DNA of 64,000 nucleotides from JAHFPN01 sp963765745 (GCA_963765745.1 CAVXXM010000011.1:1-64000), one strand, 5' to 3'; positions 34,606 to 44,348 are shown, counted from the stretch's first letter. Notes: a model not told the origin generated them from the sequence alone. Numbers and translations are program-made.

Positions 34606-35334
34606 ATGGATGTGACCGAACTGCGTGCGCTGCAAGCGCCCCTGAAGGATCGCTACAAGAAAGAGCCGAGCGCGGCGCTCGTCACGCTCAAGGCCAAGGG
34701 CGTGCTCAACGAGGGCCTCACCTGCAAGGTGGAGACCGGGCGCGCCATCGCGATCGCCGGGCTGCATCCGGCGACCGGCGGCTCGGGCCATGAGCTTTGC
34801 TCGGGCGACATGTTGCTCGAGGCGCTTGTGGCTTGCGCCGGCGTCACGCTGAATTCGGTGGCGACCGCTTTCGGCATCGAAATCCGCTCGGGCCAGGTCG
34901 AGGCCGAGGGCGACATCGATTTCCGCGGCACGCTCGGCGTCGACCGCGAGGCGGCCGTCGGCTTCGAGCGCATCGGGGTCACGTTCAATATCGACACCGA
35001 CGCGACCCAGGAGCAGCTCGACAAGCTGCTCGCGGTCACCGAGCGCTATTGCGTGGTGCTGCAGACGATCCGGAAGGGCGTGCCGGTGGCCGAGGCGAAG
35101 ATCGTCCGCGAAGCGCTGAGAGCCTCACGATTAAATCAAAAAAATCAATGGCTTAGCTTAGCGTCAAATGAAAAGATAGCGCCTTACGTAAACGCTATTC
35201 GTAAATATGGCCCCAAAGCGAAGGCCGAGAAAAAGCTGAATGATAAAGAACATATCCGAGCGGTTCAACGGAAACTGCTCGGAATCTTGCGTGCGAATGA
35301 AATCCGAGCGAAAGATTTGAGCGCGTTTAACTAA
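34606..35334 (+). CDS. OsmC family protein with a foreign C-terminal extension
   Basis: A 242-residue frame. Residues 1 to about 168 are a normal OsmC-type domain: LKAKGVLNEGLTCKVETGR, the cysteine motif ATGGSGHELCSGDMLLEALV and ACAGVTLNSVATAFG, then TERYCVVLQTIRKG. OsmC proteins reduce organic peroxides with paired cysteines. Typical members end close to that point. Here the frame continues for about 73 residues (RLNQKNQWLSLASNEKIAPY, HIRAVQRKLLGILRANEI) in AT-rich DNA that differs sharply from the first part, so the 3' end has been replaced by inserted sequence. The tail matches nothing I know and may be an accident of fusion. Confidence 0.75.
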   Translation: MDVTELRALQAPLKDRYKKEPSAALVTLKAKGVLNEGLTCKVETGRAIAIAGLHPATGGSGHELCSGDMLLEALVACAGVTLNSVATAFGIEIRSGQVEAEGDIDFRGTLGVDREAAVGFERIGVTFNIDTDATQEQLDKLLAVTERYCVVLQTIRKGVPVAEAKIVREALRASRLNQKNQWLSLASNEKIAPYVNAIRKYGPKAKAEKKLNDKEHIRAVQRKLLGILRANEIRAKDLSAFN

Positions 35335-36209
35335 AAATTGTTCCGCCTAGTGAACCAACGAGGCTCAGATCTCGAAACTCGTTACATAATAAGCGCCAGC
35401 GTTAATTCAAAACCGTAACGACCATGTGCACTTTCTGCGAATTGTCAGTGTCTTCTTTGGTCGGGGCTATCGAGCAAAGTTGTCGGTTTCTACAGAAAAA
35501 TGACCTAACTTGATTGTCGTTCTCCATTAGGCAATCAAGAAAGGGTCTGTCCCACTTCGCGCAGGCGTTTCATTTCTCGCATAGCTCCGACATGTTGTCA
35601 GGCATACGCAGTGCATCAATTAGCGTTCTAATGCGATTGTCGATGTCACCGGCACTACAGATCGCTACCCGGAATATCGCGCCGTAAGAACAAAACTTCG
35701 AGCGAACAGAAGTTAGCTGAAAGATTTTTCTGAACCAGCGGATACATAACCGATCAGCCGAACTGTGGGAAATTGACTCGCATAGCCGTGCTTCAACGAA
35801 CGCGGCATTCTTAGCGCGCTACTTACGAAGCGATGTCACGCTTTGATCCGCTATTGAGATGTTCTGGCAGGATACAGATTGCGGCGTCAACTGTGATGTT
35901 CTGTCAGAAACTTGTTGGTTCTCCATAGCTCTTTTAGCTCTAAGACGTGAAATTTTTGGCGGATTTGATGTCTTGTGCGCGAGCCAATGGCTCGAGGTTG
36001 CCTGATTGTCGCGTCCAATAGGAGGGCGTCCCGTACGAACGCAGGAGGCCTTCGTAAGTAACGGCGCGAATTTCATTCCAGGTATCGCTCGTGCTACAGT
36101 CGATCTTCAGGGTCCGCTTAACGTGCAAGACTTTGGTGGCGGGTCACAACTTAACCACTGCCCGCTGACCATACCCGGATACCGATTGGTACGCGAAGTC
36201 CAATAACGC
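35335..36209. other. AT-rich stretch with no supported gene
   Basis: About 0.9 kb between the OsmC frame and the GntR operator region. Base composition is clearly lower in GC than both flanks, and the change begins inside the OsmC gene at about 35120. Short frames occur on both strands (for example 35819-36076 minus), but none shows family character, a ribosome-binding site or biased codon use. No inverted repeats of an IS were found at its edges by eye. It looks like decayed acquired DNA. Confidence 0.55.
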
Positions 36210-36230
36210 GATAAAGATAGTATCTTTATC
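36210..36230. promoter_or_regulatory. Perfect 21-base palindrome upstream of a GntR gene, candidate operator
   Basis: GATAAAGATA at 36210-36219 is followed by one central G and its exact complement at 36221-36230 (10-1-10). It ends 50 bases before the GntR-family start codon. FCD-type GntR regulators often repress their own promoter through short palindromes, so this is a good candidate for the autoregulatory site. Confidence 0.5.
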
Positions 36231-36280
36231 ATTTTAAGCCTGCCTGCTAGGTTCGCGCCTCCTCAGCGGGAAGCCGCTCC

Positions 36281-37051
36281 ATGTCCTGGCGTCCAGTCGT
36301 CATCGAATCCGGCATCGACGAGCGGCCCGCGCTGCCCGGCCGCGGCAGCTCGCTGTCCAACCAGATCATCGCCGAAGTGCGCGAGGCGCTGTTCGAAAAG
36401 CGCCTCAAGCCCGGCGACTTCCTCGACACCGAGAAGGAGCTGGCCGCCAAATACGGCGTGAGCCGCATCGTGGCGCGCGACGCGCTGCGCACGCTGGAAG
36501 CGCTCGGCGTGGTCGAAATCCGCATGGGCGCCAAGGGCGGCGCGCGCATCGCGCATGGCAATCCGCGCCTGTTCGCCGAGGCGCTCGCGGTGCAGCTCGA
36601 GCTCATCGGCGTCGAAGTGCGCGAGATCATGGACGCGCAGCGCGGCATCGAATGCGTCGCCGCGGAGCTTGCGGCCGAAAACGCCACCGCCCAAGACATC
36701 GCGAAATTGCGCGCGCTGCTCGAGGACGCCGAGCACAAGATCGACGACCTCGATGCGCTCACGCGCTCGAGCCGCGATTTCCACATGGCGATCGCCGAGG
36801 CCTCGCATAACCGCGTGCTGGTGGCCGAGCTCATCTCGCTGCAGCACGTCTCGTGGCCGACGCGCAACCTGACGCTGACGCCGCCGGTCGCGCGCCACGT
36901 CGTCGACGTGCACCGGGAGCTGGTGGACCTGATCGAGGCGCGCGACGCAGCCGCGGCGCGCCGGCTGATGGACGACCACGTGAAGATGATCCGCAACCGG
37001 CGCGTCACCGAGCACGCCAAGGGAAAAACCAACGATCCGAGTTGCTGCTGA
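36281..37051 (+). CDS. GntR-family regulator with FCD domain
   Basis: A 256-residue transcription factor. The N-terminal winged HTH is GDFLDTEKELAAKYGVSRIV with the family recognition helix (ARDALRTLEALGVVEIRMG). The C-terminal FCD ligand domain has a histidine in SRDFHMAIAEASHNRVL and another in VDVHRELVDLIEARDAAAA, both usual metal-binding positions. It is followed, with a 27-base gap, by the binding-protein-like gene it likely controls. A perfect palindrome lies upstream. Confidence 0.9.
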   Translation: MSWRPVVIESGIDERPALPGRGSSLSNQIIAEVREALFEKRLKPGDFLDTEKELAAKYGVSRIVARDALRTLEALGVVEIRMGAKGGARIAHGNPRLFAEALAVQLELIGVEVREIMDAQRGIECVAAELAAENATAQDIAKLRALLEDAEHKIDDLDALTRSSRDFHMAIAEASHNRVLVAELISLQHVSWPTRNLTLTPPVARHVVDVHRELVDLIEARDAAAARRLMDDHVKMIRNRRVTEHAKGKTNDPSCC

Positions 37052-37078
37052 CTGCAAAAATCAAACAAGGAGGAAACC

Positions 37079-37952
37079 GTGGCTAAATTCGTCATCGAAC
37101 CGCACTTCCGGCTGCAGGAATGGGTCGCCGAGGAGAAGGATTATTTCCGCAAAGAAGGGCTCGACTACGAGTTCCGCGAAATGGTGCGCAAGACCGACGG
37201 CAAGATTCACGACAAGGGCGCCAAGGTCGGCGCCTTTCAGGCGATCGAGAAAGGGCCGCGATTCGAACGTGACCTGCGCCTGCCACTGGACCGTCAACGT
37301 CGCCGCCTCCAAGGGCCATACCAAGATGTACGGCGACGTCTATTCGGTGTCGCCAGCGGGCGTATTCGTGCCGCTGGGCTCGCCGGTGCAGACGCCGGCC
37401 GACCTCGCCGGGGTTCCGATCTCGGTCGGCTACCAGTCGGGCAGCCACTACTCGACCATCCAGGCGCTCGAGCCATACATGCCGTCCGACAAGATCAATC
37501 TGTCGTTCAACGACGGCATGCTGTTCAAGCGCATGGAAATGCTGATCGACGGCCAGGTGCCGGCCTGCGCGCTGTTCAGCGGACCCTATTATTTCGCCGA
37601 GCAGCTCGGCTTCCGGAAGATCATCGACACCACCTTCATGATCTCGACCATGATCAACGGCGATCCGGACCCGGAGGATATTCGCAAGTTCTTCCGGGCA
37701 CTGCGGCGCGCGCAGCGCGACATCGATCTGCGGCCCGAGCTCTATACGCACTATTACAAGAACGAGTTCCCCGAGCGCTTCCACGACCGGATGGATACGC
37801 GCCGCTGGGGACCGGGCGAGCGGCTGGTGTTCGAGCCCTACTCGAAGGAAGTGTTCGAGCAATCGTTCGACTGGATCGCCAAGCGCGAGATTTTCGCCGA
37901 AGGCGAGATGGGTTCGGGCAAATACGAGGACGCGGTCGTTTCGCTGGCTTGA
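37079..37952 (+). CDS. NMT1/THI5-like substrate-binding-fold protein without signal peptide (frameshifted)
   Basis: About 290 residues once one extra G near 37253 is removed. GTG 37079 has AGGAGG eight bases ahead. The N-terminus (VAKFVIEPHFRLQEWVAEEK) carries no signal peptide, so unlike normal binding proteins it should stay in the cytoplasm. Family features are the second-domain start PADLAGVPISVGYQSGSHYS and INLSFNDGMLFKRMEMLIDG. NVTCACHWTVNVAASKGHTK is at the join and holds two cysteines. Related folds include decarboxylases of the dihydroxyphthalate type. The gene follows a GntR regulator and has no permease or ATPase beside it, so an enzyme role is possible. Confidence 0.6.
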
Positions 37953-37956
37953 CCTC

Positions 37957-38057
37957 GTCATTCCGGGGCGCGGGCAAAGCCCGCGAACCCGGAATCCATA
38001 ACCACCGACCGCGATTATGGATTCCGGGCCCGGCGCTTCGCGCCGTCCCGGAATGAC
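37957..38057. repeat. Nested palindromic intergenic repeat
   Basis: GTCATTCCGGG at the left edge matches CCCGGAATGAC at the right edge, with an inner pair GGAATCCATAA / TTATGGATTCC and small GC hairpins. It fills the gap between two convergent genes. The layout is that of dispersed palindromic repeats common in Bradyrhizobium-like genomes. A terminator effect is plausible. Confidence 0.7.
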
Positions 38058-38064
38058 AGATTAA

Positions 38065-40779
38065 TTATTCTTGCTGTTTTCTCAACAGCTTAAGCCGATA
38101 GAGCGCCTCCAGCGCTTCCTTCGGCGAAAGCGCGTCGGGATCGACCCGGTCGAGCTCGTCTTTCAGCGGATCCTCGGGCGGCGACGCGCTCTTCGCGGCC
38201 GAGAACAGCGGCAGGTCGTCGATCAATTTATGCGTCGGCGCGGCGCGGTCGGAGGCTTCAAGCTCGGCGAGCACCAGACGCGCCCGCTCGATCACGGCCA
38301 TCGGCAAGCCCGCGAGCTTGGCCACTTGAATTCCATAGGAGCGGTCGGCGACGCCCTCGGCCACTTCGTGCAGGAAAATCACGTCGCCCTGGAACTCCTT
38401 GACCCGCACCGTGGCGTTCACCAGCCGCTTCAGCCGCGCCACCAGCGCGGTCAGCTCATGGAAATGGGTGGCGAACAGCGCGCGGCAGCGGTTCTTTTCG
38501 TGCAGATGCTCGAGCGACGCCCAGGCGATCGATAGGCCGTCGAAGGTCGCGGTGCCGCGGCCGATCTCGTCGAGGATCACCAGCGAGCGCTCGGTGGCCT
38601 GATGCAGGATCGCCGCGGTCTCGACCATCTCGACCATGAAGGTGGAGCGGCCGCGGGCCAGATCGTCGGCCGCGCCAACGCGCGAAAACAGCCGATCGAC
38701 CACGCCGATCCTGGCGCGCCGCGCCGGAACGAAGCCGCCCATTTGCGCCAGGATCGCAATCAGCGCGTTCTGGCGCAGAAACGTGGACTTGCCCGCCATG
38801 TTGGGACCGGTGACGAGCCAGATGCGGCCCGCCGCCGCGCCCGCGGGCGGCGACAGATCGCTGTCATTGGCGACGAAGGGGCCGTGTTCGCGCCGCAGCG
38901 ACTCCTCCACCACCGGGTGACGGCCGGCTTCGATCTTGAAATCGAGCGAGGCGTCGACCTCGGGCCGGGTCCAGGCTTCGGCCGCGGCAAGCTCGGCGAG
39001 CGCGGAGGCGACATCCACGCGCGCCAGCGCATCGGCGACCGCTTCGAGGCTCTTCGCGGCAGCGATCACTTTTTCCGTCAGCTGGTCGAAGATCGAAAGC
39101 TCGAGGCCGAGCGCGCGCTCGCCGGCGGACGCGATCTTCGATTCCAATTCGCCGAGCTCGGCCGAGGTGAAACGCATGGCGCCGGCCAGCGTCTGGCGAT
39201 GGATGAAGGTCTCGCGCGCGGGACCGGCCAGGAGCCGCTCGCCCTGGGCGGCAGGCACCTCGACGAAATAGCCGAGCACGTTGTTGTGCTTGATCTTGAG
39301 CGAGCGGATGCCGGTTTCCTCGGCATAGCGCGTCTGCAAACCGGCGATCACGTGGCGCGCGTCGTCGCGCAGCTTGCGCGCGGCATCGAGGTCCGCATCG
39401 TAGCCCGGGCGCACGAAGCCGCCGTCGCGCTTGATGAGCGGCAGATCGTCGGCGAGGGCGGCGGCGAGTTCGCCCGCGAGCTTGCCGCCCGGCGCCGCGA
39501 GCGCCTTGAGCGCGGAAGCCAGTTCCGGCGGCAGCTTCGCCGCGTCACCGAGCCCATCGGCAATATTCTCGGCGGACCCGAGCGCGTCGCGCACGGCGGC
39601 GAGATCGCGCGGGCCGCCGCGGCCGAGCGAGAGGCGCGCGAGCGAGCGCGAGAGGTCCGGTGTCTTGGCGAGCGCCTCGCGCAACTCGGCGCGGCGGCGG
39701 GCGTCCTCGACCAGGAGCGCCACCGCATCGAGCCGTCCGTTGATTGCATCGGGCTCGATCAAGGGGCTCGCCAGCCGCGCGGAGAGCATGCGCGCGCCGG
39801 CCGCGGTCATGGTGCGGTCGATCACCGAGAGCAACGAGCCGCGCGTTTCGCCGGAAAGCGTGCGGATCAATTCGAGATTGGCGCGCGTCGGCGCGTCGAT
39901 GACGAGCACGGCCGCGGCTTCGCGCGCCGGCGGCGAAAGCGCCGGGCGTTTGCCGAGTCTGGGTGCGGTCCACGTAAGTCACCGCCGCGGCCGCGGCGGA
40001 AAGCTCGAGGCGCGAGAACGCGCCGAAGGAATCCGCCGTCGCCACGTTCGAAGAAAGCAGCCAGCCGGCGGTCGGCGGTGGCGCCATCGAACAGATCGCG
40101 GGTGACCGGGCTCACCGCCGCCAAGGATCGCCACAGCGGCTTGAGCTCCGCGTCCTCGTAAAGATTGTCGGCGATCACCACCTCGCCGGGCTCGAGCCGC
40201 GCGAGCTCGGCGGCGAGCCGCGTGCGGTCGCACTCGGCCGCGAAAAACTCGCCGGTCGAAATATCGAGCCAGGCAATGCCAAACAGCGCCTCGGCGTCGC
40301 TCGCGGGCCTGCCGCGCGCGACGGCGACCAGCCAATTGTTGCGCCTGGCCTCCAAGCAGCGTGTCTTCGGTGAGCGTGCCCGGCGTGACGAGGCGGGTGA
40401 CGTCGCGGCGCACCAGCGACTTGGCGCCGCGCTTGCGCGCCTCGGCCGGGTCCTCGATCTGCTCGCAGACCGCGACGCGGTGGCCGAGCGCGATCAGGCG
40501 GTGCAGGTAATCCTCGGCGCGCTCGACCGGCACGCCGCACATCGGGATATCGCGGCCGAGATGCTTGCCGCGCTTGGTCAGCACGATGCCGAGCGCGCGG
40601 CTGGCGGTTTCGGCGTCGCCGAAGAACATTTCGTAGAAATCGCCCATCCGGTAAAAAAGCAGGCAATCGGGATTGGCGGCTTTGATCTCGATATATTGCT
40701 CCATCATCGGCGTGATGCGCGCCGGGGCCTCGGCCTCCGGACCGGCATCGGCCGCCGTTGCTGCGCGTTCGAGATCCAT
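38065..40779 (-). CDS. mutS: DNA mismatch repair protein MutS (three frameshifts)
   Basis: About 903 residues once three extra bases are removed near 40352, 40049 and 39958. ATG 40779 begins MDLERAATAADAG. The mismatch-binding domain has LLFYRMGDFYEMFFGDAE with the phenylalanine that stacks on the mismatch. Domains II and III follow across the frame changes (NNWLVAVARG, GAFSRLELS, LGKRPALSPPAREA). The ATPase has TGPNMAGKSTFLRQNAL, VILDEIGRGTATFDGLSIAW and FATHFHELTAL. Each insertion sits in otherwise perfect family sequence and the three add up to a restored frame, so errors in the sequence are the simplest reading. Confidence 0.93.
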
Positions 40780-40903
40780 GCGACGACGCTAGCAGATGGC
40801 TGGAGCGCTTTCATCGGGCCTGCGTCCTTGAGCAACAGCCCGACGCTCCGCTAAGGTCGGAATTCCGGCGGCCGCGCCGGAACAAGATGCGTCAGGAGTA
40901 TCG

Positions 40904-43180
40904 ATGTCCGCGGGCAAAAAAGAGGGCACCCGGCCCCACTTCACCGACCAGGAAGCGCTGCTATTCCACAGCCAGGGCCGCCCCGGGAAACTCGAGGTCG
41001 TCGCCACCAAGCCGATGGCGACGCAACGCGACCTGTCGCTGGCCTATTCGCCGGGCGTCGCGATTCCGGTGCTGGCGATCGCCGACGATGCGGGCCGCGC
41101 CTACGACTACACGGTGAAAGGCAATCTGGTCGGCGTCATCACCAACGGCACCGCCATTCTCGGCCTCGGCAATCTCGGCGCGCTGGCCTCGAAGCCCGTG
41201 ATGGAAGGCAAGGCCGTCCTGTTCAAGCGCTTCGCCGACATCGATGCCTTCGATCTCGAGGTCAATACCGAGGACCCGGACGAATTCATCAATTGCGTGC
41301 GCTATCTCGGCGCCACCTTCGGCGGCATCAATCTGGAAGACATCAAGGCGCCGGAGTGTTTCATCATCGAGCAGCGGCTGCGCGAGCTGCTCGACATTCC
41401 CGTGTTCCACGACGACCAGCACGGCACCGCGATCATCGCCGCGGCCGGCATCATCAACGCGCTCGACCTCACCGGCCGCGATCTCAAGACCACCAAGCTC
41501 GTGGTCAACGGCGCCGGCGCCTCGGGCATCGCCTGCGTCGAGCTCTTGAAGTCGCTCGGGCTCGGCTACGACAACGTCGTGCTCTGCGACACCAACGGCG
41601 TGGTCTACAAGGGCCGCGCCAAGGGCATGAACCAGTGGAAGTCGGCGCACGCGGTCGAAACCAAGGCCCGTACGCTCGCGCAAGCCGTCGAAGGCGCCGA
41701 CATCGTGTTCGGTCTCTCGGCCAAGGGCGCCTTCACGCAGGACATGATCAAGTCGATGGCGAAGAACCCGATCATCTTCGCCTTGGCCAATCCCGATCCT
41801 GAGATCACGCCCGAAGACGTCGCGGCGGTGCGCGACGACGCCATCATGGCGACCGGGCGGTCGGATTATCCGAACCAGATCAATAACGTGCTCGGATTTC
41901 CGTATATTTTCCGCGGCGCGCTCGACGTGCGCGCCAAGACCATCAACATGGAGATGAAGATCGCCGCGGCCAGGGCGCTCGCCGATCTGGCGCGCGAGGA
42001 CGTGCCCGACGAGGTCGCCGCCGCCTATGGCGCGCGGCCGAAATACGGGCCCGACTACATCATCCCGGTGCCGTTCGACCCGCGGCTGATTTCCTTCATC
42101 CCGCCCGCGGTGGCGAAAGCCGCGATGGACTCCGGCGTCGCGCGCCGGCCGATCGTCGACATGAACGCGTACGCGCAGCAGCTGCGCACGCGGCTCGATC
42201 CGGTCGCGAGCGTCTTGGCGCGCGTGTTCGAGCGGCTGCGGCGCCAGCCCAAGCGCGTCGTGTTCGCCGAAGGCGAGGAAGAGCAGGTGGTGCGCGCGGC
42301 CGCGAGCTTCGTCCATCAGGGGCTCGGCACGGCGGTGCTGGTCGGCCGCGAAGAGCGCGTGCGTGCAGCGGCAAAGAACGCGAATATCGATATCCATGAC
42401 GGCATCGAAATCCACAACGCGCGGCTCTCCAAGCGCAATGCCGATTACGCGAATTTTCTCTACGAGCGGCTGCAGCGGAAGGGCTTCTTGTTCCGCGACT
42501 GCCAGCGGATGATCAACAACGATCGCAACATTTTCGCCTCGGCCATGGTGGCGCTGGGCGATGCCGATGCGATGGTGTCGGGCGTCACGCGCAATTACTC
42601 GGTCGTGCTCGAGGAGGTGCGGCGGGTGATCGACCCGAAGCCCGGCCACCGGGTGATCGGCGTCTCGCTGGTGCACGCGCGCGGCCGCACGGTGCTGGTG
42701 GCCGACACGGCGGTGACGGAAATGCCGACCGCGAACGAGCTGGTCGAGATCGCGATCGAGGCGGCCGGCGTCGCGCGCCGGCTCGGCTACGAGCCGCGGG
42801 TCGCCATGCTCGCTTTCTCCAACTTCGGCCAGCCGCCGGGCGATCGCGCGGCCCGCGTGCAGGAGGCGGTTCGAATCCTGCACGAACGCACGGTCGATTT
42901 CGAGGTGGACGGCGACATGGCGGCGGACGTAGCGCTCAATCGGGAGCTTGCGGCCGCTTATCCGTTCAACCGGCTCACGGGCAGCGCGAATGTGCTGGTG
43001 ATGCCCGCGTTCCACTCGGCCGCGATCTCGACCAAGATGCTGCAGGAGCTGGGCGGCGCCACCGTGATCGGCCCGCTGCTGGTGGGCCTCGACAAGCCGG
43101 TGCAGATCGTGCCGCTGTCGGCGAAGGACTCCGATCTCGTGAACATGGCCGCGCTTGCGGCCTACAACATCAGCGGGTGA
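40904..43180 (+). CDS. maeB: NADP-dependent malic enzyme with phosphotransacetylase-like domain
   Basis: A 758-residue two-domain protein. The first about 430 residues are malic enzyme: RDLSLAYSPGVAIPVLAIAD, PVFHDDQHGTAIIAAAGIIN (metal/substrate site) and KLVVNGAGASGIACVELL (dinucleotide fold). The second half, from about residue 440, is a PTA/PTB-like domain (KRVVFAEGEEEQVVRAA, SAMVALGDADAMVSGVTRN) thought to be regulatory. It converts malate to pyruvate with NADPH release. Length and layout match the large MaeB enzymes of alphaproteobacteria. The frame is intact. Confidence 0.93.
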   Translation: MSAGKKEGTRPHFTDQEALLFHSQGRPGKLEVVATKPMATQRDLSLAYSPGVAIPVLAIADDAGRAYDYTVKGNLVGVITNGTAILGLGNLGALASKPVMEGKAVLFKRFADIDAFDLEVNTEDPDEFINCVRYLGATFGGINLEDIKAPECFIIEQRLRELLDIPVFHDDQHGTAIIAAAGIINALDLTGRDLKTTKLVVNGAGASGIACVELLKSLGLGYDNVVLCDTNGVVYKGRAKGMNQWKSAHAVETKARTLAQAVEGADIVFGLSAKGAFTQDMIKSMAKNPIIFALANPDPEITPEDVAAVRDDAIMATGRSDYPNQINNVLGFPYIFRGALDVRAKTINMEMKIAAARALADLAREDVPDEVAAAYGARPKYGPDYIIPVPFDPRLISFIPPAVAKAAMDSGVARRPIVDMNAYAQQLRTRLDPVASVLARVFERLRRQPKRVVFAEGEEEQVVRAAASFVHQGLGTAVLVGREERVRAAAKNANIDIHDGIEIHNARLSKRNADYANFLYERLQRKGFLFRDCQRMINNDRNIFASAMVALGDADAMVSGVTRNYSVVLEEVRRVIDPKPGHRVIGVSLVHARGRTVLVADTAVTEMPTANELVEIAIEAAGVARRLGYEPRVAMLAFSNFGQPPGDRAARVQEAVRILHERTVDFEVDGDMAADVALNRELAAAYPFNRLTGSANVLVMPAFHSAAISTKMLQELGGATVIGPLLVGLDKPVQIVPLSAKDSDLVNMAALAAYNISG

Positions 43181-43183
43181 ACC

Positions 43184-44185
43184 TCAGGCTTTCAGGCCGT
43201 TCTCGCGCGCGAGATCGGAGAGTTTGCACAACGGCCGCGCGCCCATGTGCGAGATCACTTCGGCCGCCGCCAGCGCGCCGAGTTGCGCCGAGGCCTTGTG
43301 CGGCAAGCCGCGCGCGAAGCCGTGCAGAAAACCCGCGGCGAACAGGTCGCCGGCCCCGGTGGCATCGACCACGCGCTCGACCGGAAAGACCGGCACTGTT
43401 TCAGTCTTGCCGCCGTCCACGACCACGGCCCCCTTCTCGCTCCGGGTGACGACGCCGAGCTTGGCGTCCTTCTTCAGGCTGGCGAGCGCGGTGTCGAAAT
43501 CGGCGGTCTCGTAGAGGCTCTTCAATTCCGACTCGTTGGCAAACACGAGATCGACGACGCGGTCGCGCAGCAGCGCCACGAATTCGGCGCGATAGCGATC
43601 GACGCAAAAAGAGTCCGAGAGCGTGAGCGCCACGGTGCGCCCCGCGTCATGGGCGATTTTCGCGGCCTTGCGAAAGGCTTCCTTGGCGTCCTTGGGGTCC
43701 CACAGATAGCCCTCCAGATACGTGATGGCGGCGGCACCGATCTCCTCGGCGACGACGTCGGAGGACGACAGATTCTGCGCCGCGCCGAGATAGGTATTCA
43801 TGGTGCGCTCGCCGTCGGGCGTCACCAGAATGTAGCAGCGCGCGGTCGAGGGGCCGTCCTTCGCCGCCTTGGTGGTGAAGGAAACGCCGGCCGCGCGGAT
43901 ATCGTGCGCGAACACCCGGCCCAAGCCGTCTTCCTTGACCTTGCCGACGAAGGCGGCGCGGCCGCCGAAGCTCGCGACGCCGACCATGGTGTTGGCCGCC
44001 GAGCCGCCGGAGATTTCGGTCGCCGGGCCCATGGCCGAATAGATCGCCTCGGCGCGCGCCTCGTCGATCAACGACATTGACCCTTTCGGCATTTTCTGGC
44101 GCACCAGAAAATCGTCGTCGGTGCGCGCGAGCACGTCGACGATCGCGTTGCCGATGCCGATGACGTCGTAGCGGGGAGCGGCCAT
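43184..44185 (-). CDS. PfkB-family kinase, adenosine kinase-like
   Basis: A 333-residue sugar/nucleoside kinase starting at ATG 44185 (MAAPRYDVIGIGNAIVDVLA). The substrate region is EISGGSAANTMVGVASFGG. The family signature DATGAGDLFAAGFLHGFARG near residue 285 holds the catalytic aspartate and the anion hole. ASGG-type contacts are conserved. Many alphaproteobacterial proteins of this form are annotated adenosine kinase, but ribokinase-like activity is equally possible. It is convergent with maeB, with three bases between the coding ends, and divergent from trpS. Confidence 0.88.
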   Translation of the reverse strand: MAAPRYDVIGIGNAIVDVLARTDDDFLVRQKMPKGSMSLIDEARAEAIYSAMGPATEISGGSAANTMVGVASFGGRAAFVGKVKEDGLGRVFAHDIRAAGVSFTTKAAKDGPSTARCYILVTPDGERTMNTYLGAAQNLSSSDVVAEEIGAAAITYLEGYLWDPKDAKEAFRKAAKIAHDAGRTVALTLSDSFCVDRYRAEFVALLRDRVVDLVFANESELKSLYETADFDTALASLKKDAKLGVVTRSEKGAVVVDGGKTETVPVFPVERVVDATGAGDLFAAGFLHGFARGLPHKASAQLGALAAAEVISHMGARPLCKLSDLARENGLKA

Positions 44186-44348
44186 GTTGTTCTCCAGACA
44201 GCGCATCGGCCTAGCAAGGCGTATCCGCACCCGCAACCGCGCGGCGCGAGCGGTATAAGGCTTGAGCGGTACAAGAATTGGGCCTCGGCCCATCCCCTTG
44301 CTTCGCGCGGCGTTCGCGTGGCATGAGGCGGCCCGCACGGGGGCAGCG

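Noticed and set aside
35819..36128. Two minus-strand frames in the AT-rich stretch
   Set aside because: No ribosome-binding site, no codon bias and no recognisable motifs; they overlap each other in different frames.
38065..40779. mutS as a true pseudogene that made the strain a mutator
   Set aside because: The three insertions compensate to the original frame and flanking sequence is perfectly conserved; sequence error is simpler, though only reads can decide.
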